DNA from: Prostheceraeus crozeri
Lineage: Eukaryota; Platyhelminthes; Polycladida; Euryleptidae
Assembly: GCA_907163375.1 (NCBI GenBank)
Contig: CAJQUW010014737.1
Span: forward strand, 62,001 to 126,000
Direction: 5' to 3'
Length of the DNA stretch: 64,000 nucleotides
The notes beneath the pieces are model-generated. The model saw only the letters and a program-made list of their open reading frames with translations. It made no database searches and was not told the origin of the DNA. Positions 30,334-41,313 of this stretch are shown here, piece by piece. Each line of letters starts with the position of its first letter. The first letter of the stretch is position 1. The position numbers were made by a program, and so were the translations under genes.

Positions 30334-31662
30334 TCAATCCTAGCCATCTTTCCATTAAGAATTTCAATAGAATATTTTACATCTTCTAGCAATAAACCAA
30401 AGCCATCAATGAAGTTGTGGAATCTTTCTTTTCAATATTAATTGTTACATCACAACCAGTCTTGATAATATCTTCAGATTGTGCACTTAAATCGAAACAG
30501 AAAACAGGATATAAATGTCTCCAATCTCCAGGAGTTAATTGTGGTTCAACTCCAAATTCTATACAACGATTTCGATAAGCATCATATCCTTCCATAAATT
30601 GATTATTGGTATCATCGAATCTTAATGGATCAATTGGATATCGGGTTTGATTTAATGAAACTTGTAAACTTCGAATTGTATTAATATGAAAAAGATTGTT
30701 GTTCTTATCAAAACTTGGAGAATCATTTCTTTGAAATGTTAGTAATAAATATCTTGGAGTATTCGAAGTTCTAGTAAAATGCCAGTTAAATCTTTGTTCG
30801 GAAAAAGTTACTGAACTAGCAGTACGCTTTAGAAAATCTACTGGAATTGGTGTGTTAGTATTTTATCTTTTTGCAATAGCTGTTTCAACCTCTAAACTAG
30901 GAGTAATATGCTTAATCCACCATTCAAGTCTATCAATTTTTAAATATGCTTTTTTCCAGTCTTACGAAAAAAGATTAATTCATTATTTGCTGTACGATGA
31001 ATTATTAATTTAAATTTTAATTGACATGATATTTTGTCATAATCTAAATATCCGAATAATGGAGACAATGACCAATTTACTGTCTGTTTACTTTTCTTGT
31101 TAAATTCACGTCTTTCTTTATATGCACTATTGTTTGTTTTATTTAAATGATTTGCAATATTTTCTACATCTTTCGCAATTCCTGCTGCATCTGTTCCAAC
31201 GTGAGTTAAATCATAAACAATTATACCATCATTAGTATCAGGAAACCATCCTTCGATTTCATGCTTTTTATTATTTTCACCAATTGTTACAAATCTAAGC
31301 ATTGTATCAATTACACCTGGAGAATCACTTATTGTCTCTATATTTTGAGTTGCAACATCTAAACGCATTTGTGTAAATAATCTTGGAAAGAAATTATTCT
31401 CTAATGCAATATTATCGGTATCTGGTAATGGTGTTGTAAAATTGGTATCACTATATAAAGAATATTCACAGTGTAAAAAGGAATCAGGTAGATATATATA
31501 GCTTTGCTGATTATCAACTTCAAAGATTAAATCTGCTCCAGTATTTACTCTACTAGAAAATCCGGGATTCATAGGAATTCTTATATAGCCATTCTTTTTC
31601 TGATTGTAACTGACGAACGGAGGATCGTCTAATCTAAATTTATTTTCGATAAGAGAAGACAT
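30334..31662 (-). pseudogene. MCP: Polinton B: major capsid protein (double jelly-roll, hexon-like)
   Basis: Start MSSLIENKFRLDDPPFVSYN after TTCTAAAAATG. Recognisable Polinton/adintovirus capsid strings in order: YLPDSFLHCEYSLY, NNFFPRLFTQMRLDV, SPGVIDTMLRFVT, IEGWFPDTNDGII, WSLSPLFGYLDYDK and, in the C-terminal part, VFCFDLSAQSED and GCDVTINIEKKDS. The product would form the hexon-like shell. Region length fits a protein near 440 residues. Fossil, broken. The N-terminal half is almost identical to that of Polinton C. Confidence 0.9.
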
Positions 31663-31741
31663 TTTTAGAAAAAATTATTTGACTTTTTTGTTTTTCTCAC
31701 ACACAAAAAAATTTTACTAAAATACAATTTTAGAATTTTGC

Positions 31742-32167
31742 TCAACCATTACCTCTTATTTCTTCAATTGATTTCTTCTCCTGTTTACTCTCAGACCCTG
31801 CGGCTATGTTAGCAATTTTGTTTTTTGTTTCCTCTGAAAGGTTTTTTAATTTTTTTAGTTCTTCAGAATCATTCTTAAGTTTACGAATAGTTTCTAGTTG
31901 TTTTAATTCGTTTTGTGACTTAACAGCATTTGATATTGCACTAGCTGTACTACCTATAGCAGCTGCTCCTTTTGCAGCAGCTGTAATCAAATCTTTATTA
32001 TTTTTAATCAAGTTAACGATACTTCCTATGCCAGAAAAGATGCCATCTCCTTCTTTTTGAACTGTTTCTACATTGTTATAATGGTAAACAGATTTCATAG
32101 ATGGTTCATGAGCAATTTTTTTATTTGAAGCAAAATGTTTAAGATTGTGTTTATAAATTATAGGCAT
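31742..32167 (-). CDS. Polinton B: amphipathic minor virion protein candidate
   Basis: 141 residues. The start MPIIYKHNLKHFASNKKIAH follows CCTAAAAATG. The middle holds an amphipathic glycine/alanine segment (GIFSGIGSIVNLIKNN, then AAAKGAAAIGSTASAISNAV) followed by a lysine/glutamate coiled coil. The layout resembles adenovirus pVI-like lytic minor capsid proteins. It lies between the capsid gene and the coiled-coil and fibre-like genes. The assignment is by composition and position, not by a family signature. Confidence 0.5.
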   Translation of the reverse strand: MPIIYKHNLKHFASNKKIAHEPSMKSVYHYNNVETVQKEGDGIFSGIGSIVNLIKNNKDLITAAAKGAAAIGSTASAISNAVKSQNELKQLETIRKLKNDSEELKKLKNLSEETKNKIANIAAGSESKQEKKSIEEIRGNG

Positions 32168-32225
32168 TTTTAGGAATAAATTTGACTTTTGGGAAATAGA
32201 TTTACGTTAAGATTCACGTTTATGA

Positions 32226-32510
32226 TTAAGATTTACGTGTGTGAATGGACAACAACTTCGTGATAACTTTATTAATTTTCCGTTGCACGTTATCTATTGC
32301 GTCAAGCAGCGTGTGATGTACTTTAATTTCTTTTTCAGTCACTTCTAATTTTTTCTCACTTTTCTTTAATTCTGTTTTTAAAGCATTCAATTGAACTTTA
32401 AGAACATCTAATTGTTTTTTAACAGCATCTACCTGTTCTTTATTTTCTTTAGATTTTTCTTGCAAATTCTTCTTTAATTCATTTTCTAAATTGATTTTAA
32501 GAGTTTTCAT
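32226..32510 (-). CDS. Polinton B: coiled-coil protein
   Basis: 94 residues, nearly all heptad-patterned Leu/Lys/Glu (VDAVKKQLDVLKVQLNALKT). Start context TTAATAAAATG. Leftward in the virion block, directly downstream of the fibre-like gene. It could be part of a fibre or a scaffold. No family recognised. Confidence 0.5.
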   Translation of the reverse strand: MKTLKINLENELKKNLQEKSKENKEQVDAVKKQLDVLKVQLNALKTELKKSEKKLEVTEKEIKVHHTLLDAIDNVQRKINKVITKLLSIHTRKS

Positions 32511-32641
32511 TTTATTAACTTTTTGATTAAGTGCTTTTACTTAAATTATCAAATGATTTATTTTTTAATTTGTTGAGTAATTTTAGAACTTTATTCATTC
32601 ACAGTGTTTTCGAATGTGGTTTGTAACTGCTTTAAATTTTT

Positions 32642-33112
32642 TTAAATTCTTTCAGGAAGTTTTTCTATTTCATCTTCTAATTGATCTTTCAATAATTTTA
32701 TCTGATGTTTATTTTTAATGACTGCAGATTTTAACTTTATAGAAAGTAATATTAAAATTTTATATTGTTCTGAAATTTTTTCAAAAAGTTTTGCTATATC
32801 TGCTTCTAGCTCTTTATCCTTTTTATCAAGTTTTAATAATTTTTCGTTTAATGATTTGTCATTAAGTTTAAGCAACCTTACTTCATTCATCAGTGGAACC
32901 AAAATATCGTTTATATATTTTTCCTTTAAGTCATTGATTTGTGTATCAACATATTGTTTATTTGTTAACTCTGTATTTTGTTGCGGAAGAATAGAAAGAT
33001 GCAATGGACCAGATAAAACGTCTCCAGTTTTCATGATATCATTTTCTATTTCTATTTCTGATTCATGATTATTCGGGATATATGCACCTCCACCAACATT
33101 TGGTAACATCAT
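32642..33112 (-). CDS. Polinton B: fibre-like coiled-coil protein with a tail-fibre signature
   Basis: 156 residues. The N-terminus MMLPNVGGGAYIPNN is followed by MKTGDVLSGPLHLS and NTELTNKQYVDTQINDL. The TGDVLSG and LTNKQYVD strings are the standard signature of phage tail-fibre and other collar/fibre proteins. The rest is a long coiled coil (LLKLNDKSLNEKLLKLDKKD) ending in a basic hydrophobic helix. Known: such modules form trimeric host-contact fibres. Inferred: a vertex fibre for the Polinton particle. It is the first leftward gene at the divergent gap; start after GTTAAAAAATG. Confidence 0.6.
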   Translation of the reverse strand: MMLPNVGGGAYIPNNHESEIEIENDIMKTGDVLSGPLHLSILPQQNTELTNKQYVDTQINDLKEKYINDILVPLMNEVRLLKLNDKSLNEKLLKLDKKDKELEADIAKLFEKISEQYKILILLSIKLKSAVIKNKHQIKLLKDQLEDEIEKLPERI

Positions 33113-33221
33113 TTTTTAACAACAAAAAAGTAATTTTTTAACAATAAGAAAGTAATTTTTCTCACATAAAACATCTGTCATGGAAAATAAAAACAAAAAA
33201 TAAAATTTTTCTAATAAAAAA
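33113..33221. promoter_or_regulatory. Divergent promoter gap in Polinton B
   Basis: 109 bp of A/T-rich sequence between the leftward fibre-like gene and the rightward zinc-finger gene. It has repeated AACAANAAAAAAGTAATTTTT motifs and an ATAAAAAAATG start on the right. The only head-to-head gap of the element, so likely a two-way promoter. Confidence 0.5.
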
Positions 33222-34195
33222 ATGGAAATGAATCAAATTTGTCAAGTTTGTAAGACGCGTTTTTTAAACCCAACAGTATTATATTCTCATATGAAAAACA
33301 CACCATGTGGTATACATATGAATCAATTTCAAAAAAATATTCAACCTAATAATAATATTCAACCTAATAATAATAATATTGAATATAATAATAATATTCA
33401 ACCTGATCAACCATTACAAAGATTAAAGCATTTATTTATTTCAGAACAAGGACAAAATCTTTATACCGCTAGAAAAAATACACCTAGACAAAATAATCAT
33501 TTAGTTCTGAAAATTAATGATGTACCACAAAGTAAGTACACGGATAAAAATGGTTATATTGGTTGTAGTAGTTATGAAGATTATAATAATTATAATGCGT
33601 ATTTAGCACAAAATAATAATGAAGCTCGAATTAATAATATAGCACAAAATAATAACGTAGCACAAAATACTTATGCTAAATAATAATATAAAAATCAATC
33701 TGTGCAATGTAATACGAAAAAAATATGTTCTGGTTGTAATAAAAGTATAACGTCCAAAAATTTTGCACGTCATTTAAAATTATGTGAGCAACCATAAGAG
33801 GCTAAAAAAGATAAAATAAAATATAAAATAAAAGATAAGTTATGTCGCAATTTAAATAAATATTTTACAAGTCAAGGAATTACTAATCATTATAATTCTT
33901 GTATAAGTTCTACAAGACAATGTACAAAGTGTCATATTACTAAACCTAAGACAGAGTTTTATGATAGTAAATATCAGTGTAAGGGTTGTTTAAAAGAAAA
34001 ACTAAAGAGTAGAGGTTGTCAAAAAATTATATTAAAGAAAAATTTTCCAAGACATGTAACACTTTGCCCACATCTTAATCAACATATTAATCCAAATTTT
34101 AATCAAAATCTTATTCAAAATTTTAATCCAAATCTTAATCAACATATTAATCAACATATTAATATGAATAATTTTGATTTAGAATTAAATTATTG
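33222..34195 (+). pseudogene. Polinton B: asparagine-rich multi-zinc-finger gene
   Basis: N-terminal finger CQVCKTRFLNPTVLYSHMKN, then a long low-complexity stretch of N-N-I-Q-P repeats, then a conserved LQRLKHLFISEQGQNLYTAR. Further C-x2-C and C-x2-C...H...C groups follow (ICSGCNKSITSKNFARHLKL; CISSTRQCTKCHITKPKTEF; YQCKGCLKEK), and a C-terminal N-Q-H-I-N repeat. The CTKC-KPKTEFY-CKGC pattern resembles zinc ribbons found with HNH proteins. A nucleic-acid-binding accessory protein is likely. Fossil, broken. Confidence 0.6.
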
Positions 34196-34377
34196 AATTT
34201 AGACTAAAATGATTAAAAATAGTCTTATATATTAAAATAGTTGTATTTCTACTAAAATAGTCTTATACATATTAAAATAGTCTTATATATATATTAAAAT
34301 AGTCTTGTATAAATTAAAATATTATTTTTTATAAAGAATAAAATATTATTTTATTAAATTATTCTTATGCATTCTGG

Positions 34378-34600
34378 AAGTTTTATGATAGTAAATATCA
34401 GTGTAAGGATTGTTTAAAAGAAAAAGTAAAGTGTAGAGGTTGTCAAAAAGTTATATTGAAGAAAAAGTTTCTACGACATGCATCACTTTGTCCTAATTTA
34501 AATCCTCATTTTAATAATAATTTACATCAAAACAATAATAATTTATATCAAAATAATAATAATTTATATCAAAATAATAATAATTTATATTAGATTACAA
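34378..34600 (+). repeat. Duplicated end of the zinc-finger gene
   Basis: TTTTATGATAGTAAATATCA at 33957 recurs at 34381, and the ribbon plus CRGC finger and an N-N-L-Y-Q tail follow, diverged from the first copy. This second form is the one present in Polinton A. Confidence 0.7.
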
Positions 34601-34744
34601 TTACTTTCTATTATTAAATTATATTAAAATAATAATAATTTATATTAAAATAATCTTATTTATACTAAAATAATCTTATTTATAATAGAAAATTATTTTT
34701 AGAAATAATAAATTATTCTTTTAGTCAAAATAATCTTAAGCATT

Positions 34745-34885
34745 CTTTCATCACCTCCGGAGAGGTTCGGAAAATGCTTCTTTTAAGTAAAGGAACAAAA
34801 TTCCGATTTATTTCCGATACATTCCGGAGGACCTACAGAGGTAAAAACACTCATAAGAGTATATGTATGCTAGTCCGGAATTAAC
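34745..34885. promoter_or_regulatory. TCCGG-rich non-coding block of Polinton B
   Basis: CACCTCCGGAGAGGTTCGG, ATTTCCGATACATTCCGGAGG and TAGTCCGGAATTA within 140 bp, in otherwise A/T-only sequence between the zinc-finger gene and ATPase 1. Conserved among all three Polinton copies. It shares CCTCCGG with the TIR array. Possibly a cis site for replication or packaging, or a late promoter; not provable here. Confidence 0.5.
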
Positions 34886-34925
34886 AAAATAATAATTTCT
34901 AAATTTTTTATTTAAAAAATATTAA

Positions 34926-35200
34926 ATGAATAAAAGCGAAAATTTAGAAGAATTATATTCTCCGGTTATAAATAAAAGTAATAAAAGTACTCTAAGTCGT
35001 TATAAATAACTTAATGAATTAAATGATATGATAAATAATTATATGGAAAACACTGAGTTTCAAGATACACTAACATCTCAAGATTCAAATCTAATTAAAA
35101 ATGAGGTAGAACACTTAAAACATTTTAATAATTTTGTAGATTATCCTAGATATAATACTAGATATAATCCTACAGATAATAATATATATAATAAAAATAT
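34926..35200 (+). pseudogene. Polinton B: small polar gene upstream of ATPase 1
   Basis: MNKSENLEELYSPVINK reading as in Polinton A (17041-17320), with a TLTSQDSNLIKNEVEHLKHF string. No domain recognised. Fossil. Confidence 0.4.
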
Positions 35201-35314
35201 GTAGAAGAACCACCGAAAAAATTTTTTTTCCGTAATTCTTCTTCTAATAAAAAAATAGCACAATCAGATCTTACACGTCTTTGGAATTTTTTAAAATTTC
35301 ATTGTATAAAAATA

Positions 35315-36467
35315 TTGTTAGCATGTATTTTTTTATTTATTATTTATCATGTTGTTATATTTATTGGAAATCGATGGGGTTACTTTCTAACAGAAGAACA
35401 AAAGAGGATAAATTTTTATAAACAAGAAATGAAAAACTTTCAAGGATGGAAGACTGAAGAGGATAAAGAAAAGGATAAGAATAAAGATCCGTTTAATAAT
35501 GTAAAAAGTCCACAAGGTAGACTGAATCAAGAAAATTTACATTTCATTGTTTACGGTAAAACTGGGAGTGGTAAGACTACGTTTATTAAAAAATATATAA
35601 ACGAACATTATAAGGATGAAACAAAAGTATATATTTTTTTGTATGCATACTTCTGAATGGCCAACTTTTACAAACGTTTATAATGATAAACAATTAGATG
35701 AGTTACAAGATATGGAAAATTTTGCTGGTACACCTGAAAATAAATCTTTATTAATTTTAGATGATGTTACAAGTTTAGCAAAACAAAAAAATATGTCAGA
35801 AATATTTACAAAAGGAAGACATCAAAATGTACAAATAGTTGTATTAGCTCATAAAGCTTGTGATATAGATAATAAGATTAGAGAAAACATTCAAACATTT
35901 TTTGCAACTACACAAAATAATGCAGCATTCTTTAATGATATTAATAAAAATTATAAAACAAGTATGCCTTTATCACATTATACACAACATAAATATGGAA
36001 TAATACGTGTTGATACTCTAACTGAACATATGCAAGTGTATGATAAAAATTTGAATATATTAGTAGATACCGAACGTGAAATATATAATAACTCTCAAGA
36101 TTTTGATATTAGAATATATTCAAATACGAACTATTTATCAAGTCAAGTTATAGAACAAATAATTATCTTTTTAGAATCTGAATCAAAAGTACCACTAAAA
36201 ATTATTCCTGATACATTTTATTTTTATTTTGATCATTATTTAAATGCAAAATTTGGTATACCAATACCTAACAGATTACAAGATAATGAAACATTAACGT
36301 TTTTAGAAACTGCAATAGATGATGCTAGAACCGTCTTTAAAAGAACAACACCAATAATATCTGGAGCCAAATCTACATTTGATGAAGCCAAAAAAACATA
36401 TAATGATATAAAACCATTAATAAATGGTGTTAGTGAAATACTTAATTATTCAACAATTGTGTCATAA
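35315..36467 (+). pseudogene. Polinton B: P-loop ATPase 1 (FtsK/A32-type, membrane-anchored)
   Basis: The N-terminal hydrophobic segment (CIFLFIIYHVVIFIGN) is a probable membrane anchor. It is followed by a Walker A motif (VYGKTGSGKTTFIKKY) and a Walker B motif (KSLLILDDVTSLAK), then IFTKGRHQNVQIVVLAHK, the GRHxN sensor typical of A32/HerA-type packaging ATPases. The C-terminal part (about 170 residues) is of unknown function. Distinct from the canonical Polinton ATPase at 41314-42080, so the element has two. Fossil, broken. Confidence 0.75.
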
Positions 36468-36555
36468 TTTTTACAGATAGATTTATATATATTTTACTGA
36501 TAGATTTATAGATTTTATTTAGATATTTTACAGCTAGATTTATATATTTTATTTT

Positions 36556-36858
36556 TAAATAAAGGGAGGAAGATTTAATTGATGTAAAGTTTTTAAATCA
36601 TAAACTGTTAAATGTTCTTTATTAATTAACCACCATAAATTATTGTATGCTAAAAATACTCTAAAACTTCTTAAACAAAGTGGAAAATCATATGTCTTAG
36701 TATATTTTGCTATACCGTGTTTTATTTTATAATCTTTACAAATTGCAGATATTTATGGTGATAATAAAATTTAACTTCTTGTTTTGGAGTAAGGATTTGT
36801 AGGATGACGATAATGTTTTAAAACTGGTACATGTTCTATCTTATACTCTTCCCACATT
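36556..36858 (-). pseudogene. Polinton B: small leftward gene of unknown function
   Basis: Minus-strand reading with a start MWEEYKIEHVPVLKHYRHP and, further on, FPLCLRSFRVFLAYNNLWW and INKEHLTVYDLKTLHQLNLP. The aromatic, structured composition is unlike a chance frame. It lies between ATPase 1 and the polymerase, facing left. No family recognised. Fossil, broken. Confidence 0.45.
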
Positions 36859-36968
36859 ATTTATTTATTTTTTTTAAAAAAAATTATCTAAACATTTTAT
36901 CTAAAAAATTTTACCTAAAAAAATTTATCATAAAATTAAACACAAATTTTTTCTTTAAAAAATAAAAA

Positions 36969-39900
36969 ATGGAAAAGTTTTATTGTATCTTACGTAAAAA
37001 AAGTTGCAAACAAAAAGAAGTTATCAATCTCATTTAAATAGTAAATGCATTTACAAAATGTAGATCGAGTTAATGAAGAAAATATATCAAAAATAAATAA
37101 TTATAAAAACTATCTAGAAACATTACCTACTGATATAAAAGTTAAAAAGATATTTGATGATTATTCACATTCGGAATATAAAAAAGTTTTTAATAGTGAA
37201 GATGAACATGTACCAGATGGAAGATATTTATTTAATGAAACTAATAAAACTAACGAAATTGATGAAACTAAAAAAACCGACGAAGCTGCAACAGATATAA
37301 AATATTTATTTGATGAGTTTGTTGAACATAATGAAACCGATGAAACTTTTTGTGATGTATTAACAAACTTCTATAATATATTTAAGAAATCTTTCAAATG
37401 TTATATGAATGTAGAAGTACTTTATACAAAAACTGGATCAGATGGAATGACTGAAGAAATAACACAAGGACATTTTACATAGACACAAGAAATTCATAAT
37501 GTAAATGATATACAACCGATATTTGAAACAATGATAAATAAGTTAAAAGATGCTATAACTGAAGCTGAGCTGCGTGAATCTGGTTGGAGATTTGTTGCAA
37601 TACTATCTAAGAAAATAGTAATTGACAAATATAAAAATAATACTGGTGGTAGTTATGTTCCTTTACCTTTCAGTTCACCACAAATAATCAACATAAAAAT
37701 GAAGATGAACGTTGTTTTCTGTGGAGTATTATAGCACATTTACATCCTGCAGAATATCACAAAGAAAGACTAAGTCATTATAATAAAGAAGAATATATAA
37801 ATGATTTTGATCTCTGTGATGGCTTAGATAAATTTCCATATGATTATAATAGGTTAATAATGTTTCATGAAAAGAATAAATATTTAATAGAAGTAAATAT
37901 TTTTGAATTAAATGTGAAATATGTTTCTATTGGTGATGTTACTCCCTTATATCCCGGAGATATTGAAGTTAATAACATTGTTTATAACAACTTAAAAGAA
38001 TTTTATTTGAATAGCAAAAATTTATGCCAAACAAAAATAGTATACAATGAAAGAGGAAATTACATGCATCATAATATTATTTACAACGGAAACGTAATAT
38101 GTACTGAAAAATGAAATTATAAAAACATTATCAACAATAATGATTAATCATAATAATTATAAAGGACGTGGATTTCCCTATGAGTATGAAACAGAATATT
38201 CATCTCTATCATCAGAATATAGACATAAGTTAGAGATGTTATCACAACAATATAAAAAACAATATCAACAAGAATATCAACAAGAGTTACAAATGTTGAT
38301 AATCAATATCTACAAGAATGTCAACAAGAAGAAACTATATTATTTCACAAATATATTGAAGACGAAAAGAATCTTGAAGATGAAGAATATTTAAAATTAT
38401 TATACATAGTATACCAACGATGTAATTCTCAATTCAACGAACTAGAATGCCATCCAAAAAATCTACAACAATATAAAGAATATTGTAAACAAAAAAGTCT
38501 AAAAGAATATAATATGAGTAAAAATATATTAAGTAAGGAATATCATGAACAATATGAAGAACAATGTCGGAAACATTATGAAGAACAATTTCAAAAAAAA
38601 TATCAAGAACAATATCAAGAACAGTTAGAAATATTACAACAGGAATATCAACAAAAGTTAAAAATGTTAAAGCAGCAGTTAATGCAACCAGTACTAGCGA
38701 ATATACTATATTATCAAGGTCATTACATATTGTGTAAAGACATTTCTATATTTACAAAAACTTCAGATAATGCTAGTTTTCCCTGTCTCCAATGTATGAC
38801 TAATTATAAAACTAAAGAAGAAATGAATAATCACAAATTTTCAACAAAATGATGCGGCTAAAAATACTTTTAAAAAAGAAGATTATCTAATATATAATAA
38901 ATGGTATTACAAAAATAAAGTACCATTTATTATATATTGTGATTTTGAAGCATATAACGTTAACATGACACAAAGTTCTGGTAAGCATTTGCTTGAACAA
39001 AAACCATTATGTTGAGGAATGTACATTCATTCAAATTATCCTGAATTATTTAAATCAGAATATTATCAATACTATGGTGAAGATAGTTCAGAAATGTTTA
39101 CAAAGAAAATAGAAGAATTACAAAAATATTTTTCACAATTGCTTAAAACAAACCAATTCTTCCATTAACGTCTGAACAATTATTACAATTTGTTAATGAA
39201 AAAAATTGTTATTACTGTGGAAAAGAATTATTGGGTAATGATAGAGTAAAAGATCAGGATCATCTAAATGGATTATATAGAGGTGCAGCACATAATTCTT
39301 GTAATCTTAATGCTTTAATTTAGATATAACTTTGTACCTTTATATTTCTACAATGGTTCTAAATATGATTTCCATTTAATAATAAAAGATCTATTCTCAT
39401 CTGAAAAATTACAACAACTAAGAACAAACGTACTATGTAAAACAGAAGAAGAATATTTTTCAATGCAATTTGGTTGTATTAGAATATTAGATGCATTTAG
39501 ATTTTTTGATCCTTATTCATTAGAGGTCATGGGGAAAACTTTGAAACCTGAACAATGTAAAATATTAAATAAATATAATTTAAAACCTTTAAAAGGTATT
39601 TTTCCCTACGAATATTTTACTGGAGATATAAATAGAATAAATGAAATAATGCAAGAACATCAACTTTCTTCACGTGATAAATTTAAATCAACATTAAAAC
39701 AATCACAACTATCTGAAGAAGACTATGCAGAAGCTGAAAAGAATTGGAGAGAGTTAAATTGTAGAACAATGTATGATTATACAATGAAATATCTTAGGTG
39801 GTATCTAGAGGTGGTGTTTCATCTGTTCTAGGTAATAGATATGTTAAATGTTATAATAAAAAAGTAAATCCTGTTGATCATGGTTATTTAAAAATTCTAA

Positions 39901-41257
39901 ATGCAGAAGAAAGCGATCAGTTTATAAAATTGTTTAATCAAAATATAGAAGGACTTATATCAAATGAAGAGAGTCAAGCAGCAGTTGATGAATTCATGAG
40001 AGAAAACTATTTGCTATATTATGATTTTAATAGCTTATATTCTTCTTGCATGATACAAAAATTACCAACAGGTGAAATGTCATGGTGTAATATTCTTGAA
40101 TACGAGCCTACATTAGATGGTGAAAATAAATATGGTTATATATATGAAGTTGATTTAGCATACCCTGATTATATAAAAGGCGCAACAAAATATTATCCTT
40201 TCTGTCCTGAAAACAAAATTCCCAATATAGAAGATTTTTCAGATTATCAAAAGTCTATAATGCCTAAAAAATACAGGCCAACAAAAAAACTTATGTTAAC
40301 ACAAAGTAATAAAGGAAAGTATGTTGTTGATGGAAGAATGTTAGATTGGTATTTAGAGCATGGAATGATTCTTGTTGAAATTCACCGGAAACTAGTGTAT
40401 AGAAAATCTAGGTGGTTAAAAAATTATATATAGTTCAATATTGAAAAACGTAAAATAGCTAAAAGAAATGAAGATGATTTTGGAAACGTATTCTTTAAAT
40501 TAATGAATAATTCATTTTATGGTGAGACTTTAGAAAATGTGCGTAATAGACAAAATATTGAAATAGTTTATGATAGAGATAGATTTCAAAATTTAACAAG
40601 GAAACCTATATATAAAAGAACTACTAAATTCAGTGATGAACTATGTAGAGTGCAGCTAAGACGAAACATTATAAAACATGATAAGTTAAATTTTATTGGA
40701 TTCACTATATTAGAATTAGCTAAACTATTTATGTATAGATTTATATATGATTATTTAGCACCTGCTTATGGCAAAAACTATAAATTACACTTTACAGATA
40801 CTGATAGCGTTTTCTTAGAATTAACAATACCGTATAATTCTTCACTTGATGAAGAAATTAATAAAATAAAAGATATCATTCATCCTTCGGATTCATACAA
40901 AGTAAAAGATGAACTAGAAGGAAATGAAGAGTACATAACAGAAGCTATATTTTTAAAATTTAAATGTTATTGTTATAATAAAAATTCTAACACAGATTCT
41001 AAAACAAATTAAAAAACATATAAAACATTAAAAGGAATTTCAAAGGCATCAGTGGCTAACCAAATAATATTTCAAGATTATAAAAATGTATTATTTAATA
41101 ATGAAATAAAAACAGCATGTATTATAGACTTAATTCAAAGAAACATAAAATGTATTTAAAAGAGGAAAATAAATTAGCATTAGATCCATTTGATGATAAA
41201 AGAAAAATTCTACCTGATGGAATAACAACTTTACCTTTTAAATTTTCTAATTTTTAA
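36969..41257 (+). pseudogene. pPolB: Polinton B: protein-primed DNA polymerase B
   Basis: Replicates the linear element using a protein primer. Recognised in order: an N-terminal domain with RESGWRFVAILSKKIVI and GGSYVPLP (37560-37680); a glutamine-rich coiled coil (38200-38700); a CxxC-H-C finger (CLQCMTNYKTKEEMNNH, 38780-38840); an exonuclease site YCDFEAYN (38935); an HNH-like insert CYYCGKEL with QDHLNGLYRGAAHNSCNLN (39208-39320); palm motif A YYDFNSLYSSCM (40017-40055); motif B MNNSFYGETLENV (40503); motif C HFTDTDSVFLEL (40790); and the C-terminal FDDKRKILPDGITTLPF. The start context is TAAAAAATG. Whether the first about 500 bp belong to it or to a separate small gene is uncertain. Fossil, broken. 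Confidence 0.88.
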
Positions 41258-41313
41258 ATTTCTAAAGATTAAGAAAAAATAAATGATTCGATCACTATAT
41301 TTGTATATTTTTA

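Larger units (their letters stand above)
17324..35175. repeat. Tandem segmental duplication, unit 2
   Basis: Second unit, ending inside Polinton B where the match to unit 1 stops (TATAATCCTA...GATAATAATATATAT at 17281-17310 matches 35160-35185). Beyond that point Polinton B continues to its right end, so unit 2 carries the original uninterrupted locus. Confidence 0.88.

Noticed and set aside
31806-32060. Plus-strand frames at 31806-32060, 32718-33068 and 62411-62629 as genes
   Set aside because: Ser/Phe-rich antisense shadows of lysine/leucine coiled-coil genes on the minus strand.
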